A DNA stretch of 7,418 nt from positions 1,070-8,487 of the forward strand of contig JAJQCI010000289.1 in the NCBI GenBank assembly GCA_021202835.1, read 5' to 3'. Of this stretch, positions 1-6,594 are shown one piece after another (position 1 is the first letter of the stretch; each line of letters opens with the position of its first letter). This stretch comes from Clostridiales bacterium. GTDB taxonomy: Bacteria; Bacillota; Clostridia; Lachnospirales; CAG-274. The position numbers and the translations under genes are program-made. Below the pieces are notes generated by a model, which saw only the letters and a list, made by a program, of their open reading frames with translations, did no database searches and had not been told where the DNA came from.

Positions 1-2928
1 GCGGTTTATGAAAAAACCTATGATATTATAATTCCCGTTTACAACGGTTTTAAATATCTTGACCGACTTTTCGAAACCATTGCCAAAACAAAGGCCTCAT
101 ACAGGCTTATTATAATAGATGACAACAGTTCAGACGAGAGAGTTCTCCCCTATTTGGAGGAAATAAAAGACAAGTTCGAAAACGCCGAGCTTATTGTACA
201 CGACAGAAATTTGGGCTTTGTTAAATCGGTAAACGAAGGCCTGGAGTCTTCCGAAAACGACGTTGTTATTTTAAACACCGATGTGGAACTGCCCAAAGAA
301 TGGCTTGAAAGGCTTGCCGCCGGGCTTATCGCCGATGACTCTGTGGCTTCGGCCACTCCCTTTACAAACAGCGGAACGATCTGCAGTTTCCCCGATTTTA
401 TGAAGGATAACCCCCTGTTTATGGACAAAACGGTTGACGAAGCAGACAGGTTCTTCAGGCTTGTTAAGCCCTCATATGTTTCCGCCCCCACAGGGGTAGG
501 CTTCTGTATGGCCATAAGCCGAAGGGCTTTGAATGAAACAGGCTTGTTTGATGCCGAAGCCTTCGAAAAGGGCTACGGCGAAGAAAACGACTGGTGCCGC
601 AGGGCGATAAAGAAAGGCTTTAAAAACGTAATCGTCGAAAATCTTTTCGTTTTCCACAATCACGGGGGAAGCTTTGCCCCTGAGGAAAAGAAAAGGCTTT
701 TAGCAAGAAATTCCGAAATTTTGGCCGAAAGATATCCCGATTATAACAGCGACGTAGCCGAATACTGCGAAAAAGACCCTCACAAAAGACTGAGAGAGCT
801 TATAAAGACGTTTATGTGCGCCGAATATTCAAAAAGGTCAAATCTTATATTCAGCCACTCTTGGGGCGGCGGAGCCGAAAGCTATATAAACGGTTTGAAA
901 GATAAGCTTGTGGGCGAAGGCGAATTTGTCGCCGAAATTATATACCGTTCGGATATAAATCTTTGCTGTATGGAGGTTTGCTGCGGAAATTTCAAGGCCT
1001 TATATGCCCTTGAAAGCATTGACTTTTTGTCTGAATTAAAATTTAAATTTGACAGAATAATTATAAATGAGCTTGTGGGATATAAAGACCTCTATAATGT
1101 TCAGGAGACAATTCTTAAAATAAGAGAAAGCCACAATTCAGAGCTTATTTATCTTATGCACGATTATTTCTCTCTTTGCCCCTCTGTTTATCTTTTAAGA
1201 GACAACGAAACCTGCTGCGGCGGAGAAGCAGACTGTTCAAAATGTGACAGCTGTCTCGAAATAGGCAGGGCGGCTCTTTATCCCGAATATGAAAATACGG
1301 CTAAGTGGCGTGAAAAATGGTCGGCTTTCCTTGAAAGCTGCGATGAGGTAAGGTTCTTTTCCGAAGCCTCGAAAAATATTGCGCTGGGAATTTACGGCAG
1401 CTTAAATAACTTCACCGTAGTTCCCCACAAATTAAATTATATGCCGAATATAGGCAAAAAATATAAAACAACCAAAACCCTGAATATAGGAATTTTGGGA
1501 GATTTAAACACGCATAAAGGCCTTAACATTGTAAAGGATATGCTTAGGCTCATTACGTCCCGTGACGGCATAAGGATCATAAACATAGGCAGCTCAGAAG
1601 GAAAAATAAAGGACGAAAACTACCGTGAAACGGGAAGATATACCTATGACGAGCTTCCCCTTTTAACCCTTGACAATGATATAGATGTTTATTTTATAAC
1701 CTCCGTATGGCCCGAAACATTCTGCTATACCGCCGAAGAGGCAATGAAAATGGGCATGCCCGTTATGTCTTTCGACATAGGCGCCCACGCCGAAAGAATA
1801 AGGGCCTATGAAAAGGGTTATGTTTTAAAGAGCTTTTCGGCCATTGAAGCCATAGAAACGGCAAAAACAATTTCCTTGATGCCCTATAAAGAGACAAAGA
1901 GAGTTTTGTTTGTTTCCGACTTTGTTTCATACTGCTCAAGATACAGAGCGAGCCACTTTATGGAACAGCTTTTAACCGAGGGAATTCCTTCGGATTTCAT
2001 ATTTACCTCTGAGGTTAAGACGGTTGATATAAGCAAATATGAATCTGTCGTTATTCACAGAAGCATATACACCGACAAGCTTAAAAAATTTACAGACGCT
2101 GTTCATTTTGCAGGCAAAAAGGTATTTTTCGACGTAGACGACCTTGTTTTCAACTACGGCAGAATAAGACACCTTGACTTCCTTAAGGAAGAAGGCTTCG
2201 GCTATTTCAAGAAGCATACGGAGGAAATAGCCGCCTGTATGGAGCTTTGCGACGGATATTTAACCTCTACCGACACTCTTGCCGGAGAAATAAAAAACAC
2301 CTTCCCCAATAAACCTGTATGTGTAAACAGAAATGTTTTAAGCCTTGAAATGTTAACCATTTCAAACAGAGCCGAGGAAGGCAGAACACCTCACGGCGAA
2401 AAGGTCATTTTGGGATATTTTTCGGGTTCTAAAACACACGATAAGGATTTTGAGCTTATTTCCGACGTGCTTATTGAAACTATGGAGAAATATGAAAATG
2501 TGTGCCTTGCTTTGGGCGGCTTTGTAGACCCGGGCGACAGGTTTGAAAGGTTCGGTTCCAGAATTATTCGCTTTGACTTCTGCGACTGGAAGAAGCTGCC
2601 CTATGTTATAGCCTCTGTTGATATAAATCTTATGCCCTTGGAGGAAAGTATTTTCCACGAATGCAAGTCGGAAAACAAGTGGACCGAAGCTGCGGCTGTA
2701 GGAGTCTGCACTGTAGGCAGCTATAACAAGGAACTGGCCGGCATAATCAAAAACGGCGTAAACGGTTATTTATGCAGCAGCAGCTCCGAATGGAGTGAGA
2801 CCCTTTCAGAGCTTATAGAAAACAGGGAGCTGAGAGAGCAGATATCCGAAAGAGCCTTAAACGACGTTCACAGCAGCCACACCGTTTTATCGGCGGATAA
2901 AAAGGCATGTAAGTTTATTTTAGAGTAA
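1..2928 (+). CDS. Multi-domain glycosyltransferase (GT2-GT4-GT4), 5' end outside window
   Basis: Three sugar-transfer modules in one polypeptide, probably building a cell-surface polysaccharide or wall glycopolymer in the cytoplasm. The frame is open from base 1 and ends at TAA 2926-2928, giving 975 residues. No start is visible, and an internal TTG at 154 is not the start because GT2 motifs precede it. Module 1 (about residues 7-265) is a GT-A family 2 transferase: IIIPVYNG (9-16), IIIDDNSSD (37-45), the metal-site NTDVEL (92-97), GYGEENDWC (191-199) and HNHGG (219-223). Module 2 (about 281-628) is GT4-like: the Gly-rich SHSWGGGAES loop (285-294), HDYFSLCP (387-394) followed by a Cys cluster (405, 406, 412, 415, 418), and an EX7E pair Glu572/Glu580. 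Module 3 (about 634-974) is a second GT4-like unit: SRYRASHF (646-653), FFDVDDL (709-715), LGYFSGSKTHDKDF (804-817), NKWTEAAAVGV (892-902). I see no membrane segment. Sugar donors and acceptor cannot be read from sequence. It is followed at 33 bp by an LTA synthase-like gene, probably in one operon. Confidence 0.9.
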   Translation, partial: AVYEKTYDIIIPVYNGFKYLDRLFETIAKTKASYRLIIIDDNSSDERVLPYLEEIKDKFENAELIVHDRNLGFVKSVNEGLESSENDVVILNTDVELPKEWLERLAAGLIADDSVASATPFTNSGTICSFPDFMKDNPLFMDKTVDEADRFFRLVKPSYVSAPTGVGFCMAISRRALNETGLFDAEAFEKGYGEENDWCRRAIKKGFKNVIVENLFVFHNHGGSFAPEEKKRLLARNSEILAERYPDYNSDVAEYCEKDPHKRLRELIKTFMCAEYSKRSNLIFSHSWGGGAESYINGLKDKLVGEGEFVAEIIYRSDINLCCMEVCCGNFKALYALESIDFLSELKFKFDRIIINELVGYKDLYNVQETILKIRESHNSELIYLMHDYFSLCPSVYLLRDNETCCGGEADCSKCDSCLEIGRAALYPEYENTAKWREKWSAFLESCDEVRFFSEASKNIALGIYGSLNNFTVVPHKLNYMPNIGKKYKTTKTLNIGILGDLNTHKGLNIVKDMLRLITSRDGIRIINIGSSEGKIKDENYRETGRYTYDELPLLTLDNDIDVYFITSVWPETFCYTAEEAMKMGMPVMSFDIGAHAERIRAYEKGYVLKSFSAIEAIETAKTISLMPYKETKRVLFVSDFVSYCSRYRASHFMEQLLTEGIPSDFIFTSEVKTVDISKYESVVIHRSIYTDKLKKFTDAVHFAGKKVFFDVDDLVFNYGRIRHLDFLKEEGFGYFKKHTEEIAACMELCDGYLTSTDTLAGEIKNTFPNKPVCVNRNVLSLEMLTISNRAEEGRTPHGEKVILGYFSGSKTHDKDFELISDVLIETMEKYENVCLALGGFVDPGDRFERFGSRIIRFDFCDWKKLPYVIASVDINLMPLEESIFHECKSENKWTEAAAVGVCTVGSYNKELAGIIKNGVNGYLCSSSSEWSETLSELIENRELREQISERALNDVHSSHTVLSADKKACKFILE

Positions 2929-2955
2929 AAGTATTTCAGGATAAAAATTTTAAGT

Positions 2956-2961
2956 GAGAGG
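2956..2961 (+). promoter_or_regulatory. Ribosome binding site of the LTA synthase-like gene (start ambiguity)
   Basis: GAGAGG directly touches ATG 2962 with no spacer, which is too close for normal initiation there. The next in-frame ATG, at 2974, lies 12 nt downstream, slightly long but workable. The choice changes only four residues (MNQK) ahead of the basic N-terminus. Confidence 0.5.
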
Positions 2962-4953
2962 ATGAATCAAAAAATGTCAGCTAAGGTTGATAAAAAAAAG
3001 CCTAAACGGATAAGGCTTGGCTTGATGGGAGTCAAATATTCAGTATCCGTCATATTTGCACTGCTGCCGATAATAACAATGAGAAGCTTAAGCTTCTCAG
3101 CTGCAGCCCTTGTTGAGCTTGCCGTAATCGGGGCGCTGACAAATTTAATTGCCCTTAAAAAGCCTGTTTTGGCAAATATTTTTAACGGCGTTTTCATACT
3201 TTTGTTTAACGTTCAGATGGGAGTTCTTTTCTTCGGAAGCAGCTATATAGAAACTATTATGCTTTCGAATTTGGCCTCCCTGCAGGATCTGGGAGGAAAA
3301 GCCTTGGAATATATAAGCGCTGCCGCTGCGGCTGTTGTGGTTTCATTCCTGCCTGTTTATCCCGTTGGGAAGGATTTCTTTAAAAAGAAATCACGAAAAG
3401 CCTCCCTGCTCATAGCGGCCTTGGCAGCAGAAGCCGTTCTTATAGCAGCAACGGGAGTTCTCTATTCTCCTTTGGTAAATTATGTTGTTTTGGCTCAGCA
3501 GGAATATAAAATATACAAACTTAAAAAAATCGTAGGCAACACGGTCAGCTCGGCAGAATATTTCTATTCGGATGAAATTCCCGATTACAGGAAGAAAGAC
3601 GAAGCACTGCCGGAAAACCCCAATATAATTTTGATTTTTACGGAGGGGCTTTCACAAAATATAATAGACGACGAGCGGAATATAATGCCCAATGTAAGTG
3701 AGTTTCAAAAAAATTCACTCAGCTTTACAAATTATTATAACCACACCTTCGCCACCTACCGGGGGCTTATAGGCCAGCTTTATTCGGGCTATCAGCTTAA
3801 CAATTTCAACGAAGAAAACAATCTCGTTTCTCTTCACGGGATTTTGGAATCCGGGGGATATCAAACAACCTTCATTAATACAGAGCCCCTGAATACGGAT
3901 TTTATAAATTATCTTCAGTCTTTGGGTTTTGAAGAGGTTATGGTGGGAGAGCCGTATAATCTAGAGGGTTTGGAAAACTCCTACTCTGACAGACAGGCTT
4001 ATGAAATACTGTGGGACAAGGTGCAGAGTCAGGAAAAATCCGGCCGGCCTTTCTTTACGGTAATATACACTCTGGGAACCCATGTTTCATTTGACAGCAC
4101 TGACGAAAAATTCGGAAAAGGCAATAACAGCGAGCTGAATAAATTTTACAATGCAGATTACCAGTTCGGAAGCTTTCTCGAAAAATTCAAAAAAAGCAGT
4201 CTTGCCGAAGACACGATAATAGTGTATACTGCCGACCATGCCACCTATCAGGATAACGATTTTACGTCTGCCTTCCCCGACTATGAGCGTCTCAGCACTC
4301 AGCTTGACACAATTCCCCTGTGCTTTTATTATGAGGGAATAAAGGCCGAAACGGTTGATGCTTCCGGACGAAACACACTGTGTCTTGCGCCTACACTGTT
4401 AGACTGGCTTGACGTAAGCGCCCCCAATTATTTTTTGGGAAGCAGTCTTTTTTCCGATATTTCAGAGGGGCTGAGCCTTGACACAATATTCTACTCGGAA
4501 AACAGCCCCTACAGCACGAAAAACGGTGAGCTTTCAAATTTAAGCGGCGAAGATCTTGACACCTTCGAAAGCACGATTCAAAAATATTTCGCCGCAAAGA
4601 TGTCTGATATATCCAATGATTATCTGGAGTCAATAGGTGATTTGTCATCTCGCACGGAAGCCTTCATTTCCGAAGACGGCCTTGAGCTTGAGGTTGTTTA
4701 TACGCCTGAAGAAGGCGAAAACTATACACAATACTGGTTTCCCACCTGGAGTGAAGAAAACGGTCAGGACGACCTTGTGTGGTATGAAGGCGAACAATAT
4801 AAAGACGGCACATGGCGTGCGGAGATTCCCCTTGCCAAACACACCCTAAACGGAGAGCTTAACATCCATGTTTACGGAGGAACAACAGGTGAAGAGGAGA
4901 AGGTCTTTTTGGATAACATCATAAGAAGTAATAATTTGAACCTCTTAAATTAA
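2962..4953 (+). CDS. LTA synthase family membrane phosphoglycerol transferase with C-terminal GBS_Bsp-like domain
   Basis: A membrane enzyme of the LtaS/MdoB sulfatase-fold family, which moves phosphoglycerol (or a similar headgroup) from a lipid onto a glycopolymer or glycolipid outside the membrane. The protein has 663 residues. After a basic N-terminus come five hydrophobic segments (about 25-40, 45-65, 68-92, 117-135, 148-168), as usual in the family. The extracellular catalytic domain spans about 220-500. Likely site residues are Glu228 in IFTEGL, the nucleophile Thr265 in FATYRGL, His374 in LGTHVSF, and Asp425-His426 in YTADHATY, matching the Glu/Thr/His/Asp-His set of LtaS. The T-x-R-G context of Thr265 is more like phosphoglycerol transferase I than classical LtaS. 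Residues about 573-643 match the GBS_Bsp-like repeat (PF08481): FPTWSEENGQDDLVWY, DGTW, KHTLNGELNIHVY. Start: ATG 2962 abuts GAGAGG, while in-frame ATG 2974 (residue 5) sits 12 nt after it and may be the true start. The exact polymer made (LTA or another glycan) is unknown. Confidence 0.9.
   Translation: MNQKMSAKVDKKKPKRIRLGLMGVKYSVSVIFALLPIITMRSLSFSAAALVELAVIGALTNLIALKKPVLANIFNGVFILLFNVQMGVLFFGSSYIETIMLSNLASLQDLGGKALEYISAAAAAVVVSFLPVYPVGKDFFKKKSRKASLLIAALAAEAVLIAATGVLYSPLVNYVVLAQQEYKIYKLKKIVGNTVSSAEYFYSDEIPDYRKKDEALPENPNIILIFTEGLSQNIIDDERNIMPNVSEFQKNSLSFTNYYNHTFATYRGLIGQLYSGYQLNNFNEENNLVSLHGILESGGYQTTFINTEPLNTDFINYLQSLGFEEVMVGEPYNLEGLENSYSDRQAYEILWDKVQSQEKSGRPFFTVIYTLGTHVSFDSTDEKFGKGNNSELNKFYNADYQFGSFLEKFKKSSLAEDTIIVYTADHATYQDNDFTSAFPDYERLSTQLDTIPLCFYYEGIKAETVDASGRNTLCLAPTLLDWLDVSAPNYFLGSSLFSDISEGLSLDTIFYSENSPYSTKNGELSNLSGEDLDTFESTIQKYFAAKMSDISNDYLESIGDLSSRTEAFISEDGLELEVVYTPEEGENYTQYWFPTWSEENGQDDLVWYEGEQYKDGTWRAEIPLAKHTLNGELNIHVYGGTTGEEEKVFLDNIIRSNNLNLLN
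4678..4890 (+). other. GBS_Bsp-like repeat domain at the C-terminus of the LTA synthase-like protein
   Basis: Residues about 573-643 of the membrane enzyme carry the signature of the GBS_Bsp-like repeat: an aromatic-Pro-x-Trp-Ser/Thr start (FPTWSEENG), the invariant Gly-Gln-Asp-Asp, then VWYEG, an Asp-Gly-Thr-Trp turn, a His after a strand (KHTLNG) and the closing IHVY. The family is known mostly from secreted streptococcal and clostridial wall proteins such as amidases and group B streptococcal Bsp. Its placement after the catalytic domain puts it outside the cell, where wall or glycan contact is the obvious guess. The ligand is not established. Only one copy is present. Confidence 0.8.
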
Positions 4954-4983
4954 ACCTTATCAAAGGCATATATTAATTATATA

Positions 4984-5019
4984 ACAGCCGGCCGCTAAAA
5001 TATATCCGCAGCCGGCTGT
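4984..5019 (+). terminator. Probable terminator of the glycosyltransferase / LTA synthase-like operon
   Basis: ACAGCCGGC (4984-4992) and GCCGGCTGT (5011-5019) are perfect 9-bp inverted repeats with an 18-nt AT-rich loop, starting 31 bp after the stop of the LTA synthase-like gene. The following tract is short (CTTTATAAAT), so the U-run is weak. The hairpin may terminate incompletely or act mainly as a 3' end stabiliser. Confidence 0.6.
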
Positions 5020-5030
5020 CTTTATAAATA

Positions 5031-5059
5031 TTGCACTTTTCAAAAAATTCGCCTATAAT
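5031..5059 (+). promoter_or_regulatory. Upstream tandem promoter candidate (P1) for but
   Basis: A perfect -10 TATAAT (5054-5059) lies 17 bp after TTGCAC (5031-5036), which keeps only the TTG of the -35 consensus. Transcription would start near 5066, inside the next promoter. It abuts the -35 of P2, separated by one base. It is weaker evidence than P2 because of the poor -35 and the AT-rich surroundings. Confidence 0.4.
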
Positions 5060-5060
5060 A

Positions 5061-5078
5061 TTGACAAAGTTTTAACAC
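5061..5078 (+). promoter_or_regulatory. Rex-like redox operator over the but promoter (candidate)
   Basis: TTGACAA-AGTT-TTAACAC matches 11 of 14 defined positions of the clostridial Rex operator TTGTTAA-N4-TTAACAA, with the correct 4-bp centre. It covers the -35 and the first part of the spacer of P2, a position suited to repression. Rex senses the NADH/NAD+ ratio and is known to control fermentation and butyrate genes in Clostridia. Caution: the left half is partly supplied by the -35 consensus itself, so the right half (6 of 7) carries most of the independent evidence. Confidence 0.4.
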
Positions 5079-5089
5079 AGTGGTACAAT
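5061..5089 (+). promoter_or_regulatory. Main sigma-A type promoter (P2) of but
   Basis: A consensus -35 TTGACA (5061-5066), an ideal 17-bp spacer and -10 TACAAT (5084-5089) preceded by an extended -10 TG (5081-5082). The predicted start is near 5096, giving a leader of about 39 nt before the TTG codon. This near-optimal promoter fits the high expression expected for a terminal fermentation enzyme and makes but an independent transcription unit. Confidence 0.75.
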
Positions 5090-5118
5090 TATGAAACAGA
5101 AGAGAAAAATTTATTTTG

Positions 5119-5126
5119 AAAGGCGG
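5119..5126 (+). promoter_or_regulatory. Ribosome binding site that fixes the TTG start of but
   Basis: AAAGGCGG lies 8 nt before TTG 5135, the ideal distance. The first in-frame ATG (5150) would be 23 nt away with no closer Shine-Dalgarno, so TTG is the start. The resulting N-terminus also aligns in length with known But proteins. Confidence 0.8.
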
Positions 5127-5134
5127 TTTTTAAT

Positions 5135-6475
5135 TTGAGTTATAATGAAATGTATGCAAAAAAGCTGACAACAGCCAAAGAAGCCGTTAAAATCGTAAAA
5201 AGCGGTGACTGGGTAGACTACGGATGGACAACGGGCACTCCTGTTGCCCTTGACAAGGCCCTTGCCGAAAGATATGAGGAGCTTTATGACGTTAAGCTAA
5301 GAGGCGGTATATTGCTGTGGCTTCCGGCTGTCTCACAGGTTCCCGATGCGCCGGAGCATTTCTGCTGGAACAGTTGGCATATGAGCGGAATCGAAAGAAA
5401 GCTCATAAATATGGGAATGGGCTATTATGCACCTATTCGCTATTCCGAGCTTCCCCGTTATTACAGAGATCACGTTGAAAACGATGTGGCAATGTTCCAG
5501 GTTTCACCTATGGATGAACACGGCTTTTTCAATTTCGGCCCCAATGCTTCACATATGGCGGCAGTCTGTGAAAAAAGCAAGGTTGTTATTGTTGAGGTAA
5601 ACAAAAATATGCCCCGTTGTTTAGGCGGCTTTCAGGAGGGCATACATATAAACGATGTTGACTTTATCGTTGAGGGTGATAACCCTCCCATGGGTATTAT
5701 GGGCGGAGGCGGCGAGCCCTCTGAGGTTGACAAAACCGTGGCAAAGCTTATAGTTGAAGAAATCCCCAACGGCGCCTGTCTCCAGCTGGGAATCGGCGGT
5801 ATGCCCAACGCCGTAGGCTCTCTTATAGCACAGTCGGACCTCAAGGATTTGGGCGTGCATACGGAAATGTATGTTGACGCCTTTGTGGATATTGCAAAAG
5901 CAGGAAAAATAACCGGCGCAAACAAAAACATAGACAGGGGCAGACAGGTTTATGCCTTCGGAGCAGGAACCCAAAAGCTTTATGACTACATAAACGACAA
6001 TCCCGAGTGTATGAGCGCTCCCGTTGACTATACAAACGATATACGCTCAATCGCAGCATTAGATAATTTTATATCAATCAACAATGCCGTTGATATAGAT
6101 CTTTTCGGTCAGATAAACGCAGAATCCGCAGGCACAAAACACATAAGCGGCGCCGGCGGCCAGCTTGACTTCGTAATGGGCGCCTATCTCTCAAAAGGCG
6201 GAAAAAGCTTTGTATGTTTGTCTTCAACCTTCAAAACAAAGTCGGGTGAGCTTCAAAGCCGAATTAAACCCACTCTTTCTGAAGGCAGTATAGTAACCGA
6301 CACAAGAGCAAACACCCACTACGTTGTAACAGAATACGGCAAGGTCTGCCTTAAGGGCTTAACAACATGGGAAAGAGCCGAAGCCTTAATTTCAATAGCC
6401 CACCCTGATTTCAGAGACCAGCTTATAAAAGACGCCGAAAAGATGAAAATTTGGCGCAGAAGCAATAAAAAATAA
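5135..6475 (+). CDS. but: Butyryl-CoA:acetate CoA-transferase
   Basis: Transfers CoA from butyryl-CoA to acetate, releasing butyrate and acetyl-CoA, the last step of butyrate formation in many gut Clostridia; cytoplasmic. The 446 residues fit the usual length of about 445-450, and the protein follows the But pattern from memory almost end to end: SGDWVDYGW (23-31), HFCWNSWHMSGIERKLIN (75-92), RYSELPRYYR (102-111), FNFGPNASH (132-140). Family I CoA-transferase features are present: catalytic Glu244 in GVHTEMYVDAF (corresponding to Glu238 of 4-hydroxybutyrate CoA-transferase), GIGGMPNAVGSL (219-230), FGAGTQKLYDY (275-285), SGAGGQLDF (338-346), and the C-terminal ALISIAHPDFRDQL. It starts with TTG, chosen for its ribosome binding site. 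It is a single-gene unit with its own promoter region and terminator, with no bcd, etf, crt or thl gene beside it. Related enzymes acting on propionyl- or 4-hydroxybutyryl-CoA are the alternatives; the closer match is to But. Confidence 0.92.
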   Translation: MSYNEMYAKKLTTAKEAVKIVKSGDWVDYGWTTGTPVALDKALAERYEELYDVKLRGGILLWLPAVSQVPDAPEHFCWNSWHMSGIERKLINMGMGYYAPIRYSELPRYYRDHVENDVAMFQVSPMDEHGFFNFGPNASHMAAVCEKSKVVIVEVNKNMPRCLGGFQEGIHINDVDFIVEGDNPPMGIMGGGGEPSEVDKTVAKLIVEEIPNGACLQLGIGGMPNAVGSLIAQSDLKDLGVHTEMYVDAFVDIAKAGKITGANKNIDRGRQVYAFGAGTQKLYDYINDNPECMSAPVDYTNDIRSIAALDNFISINNAVDIDLFGQINAESAGTKHISGAGGQLDFVMGAYLSKGGKSFVCLSSTFKTKSGELQSRIKPTLSEGSIVTDTRANTHYVVTEYGKVCLKGLTTWERAEALISIAHPDFRDQLIKDAEKMKIWRRSNKK

Positions 6476-6494
6476 TTTTTAAGATTCGTTAAAC

Positions 6495-6553
6495 AAAAAT
6501 GTCTCAGTTGGAAAGCCCTCGAAAAATGAAGCTCCTAACAGGGACATTTTTTT
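6495..6553. terminator. Bidirectional terminator between convergent but and deacetylase genes
   Basis: AAAAATGTCTC (6495-6505) pairs with GGGACATTTTT (6541-6551) over 11 bp including one G-T wobble, starting 19 bp after the but stop. The 35-nt interior can form a second imperfect stem (GTTGGA near 6507 with TCCTAAC near 6533). Seven T residues follow on the + strand (6547-6553) and the A run at 6495-6499 gives the matching U tract on the - strand, so it can end both converging transcripts. Confidence 0.75.
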
Positions 6554-6594
6554 ATAACTCTTTTGCCGGCTGCTTCCTCTGCTAATACTGCCGG

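Noticed and set aside
154..156. TTG as the start of the glycosyltransferase
   Set aside because: The same frame is open to base 1 and encodes the essential GT2 motifs IIIPVYNG and IIIDDNSSD before this codon.
150..515. Open frame of 121 codons on the - strand
   Set aside because: It lies opposite the GT2 module, whose frame carries clear family motifs; the antisense translation is Ser-rich and has no recognisable domain.
2362..2658. 98-codon open frame on the - strand
   Set aside because: Shadow of the third glycosyltransferase module; no ribosome binding site or family resemblance.
4391..4849. Overlapping short frames on both strands within the 3' part of the LTA synthase-like gene
   Set aside because: All are out of frame with a region that gives a good GBS_Bsp-like domain; their translations look random.
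5621..6059. Three overlapping - strand frames inside but
   Set aside because: They lie opposite the most conserved part of the CoA-transferase and arise from its codon composition.
4987..6572. GCCGGCTG shared by the 5011-5019 hairpin arm and 6565-6572
   Set aside because: An 8-base match in GC-rich hairpin sequence is expected by chance; no longer repeat flanks it and no mobile element is visible.
6566..6594. Small inverted repeat CCGGC / GCCGG just after the deacetylase stop
   Set aside because: Only 5 bp with a 19-nt loop and no U tract on the - strand; the stronger hairpin at 6495-6553 already explains termination.
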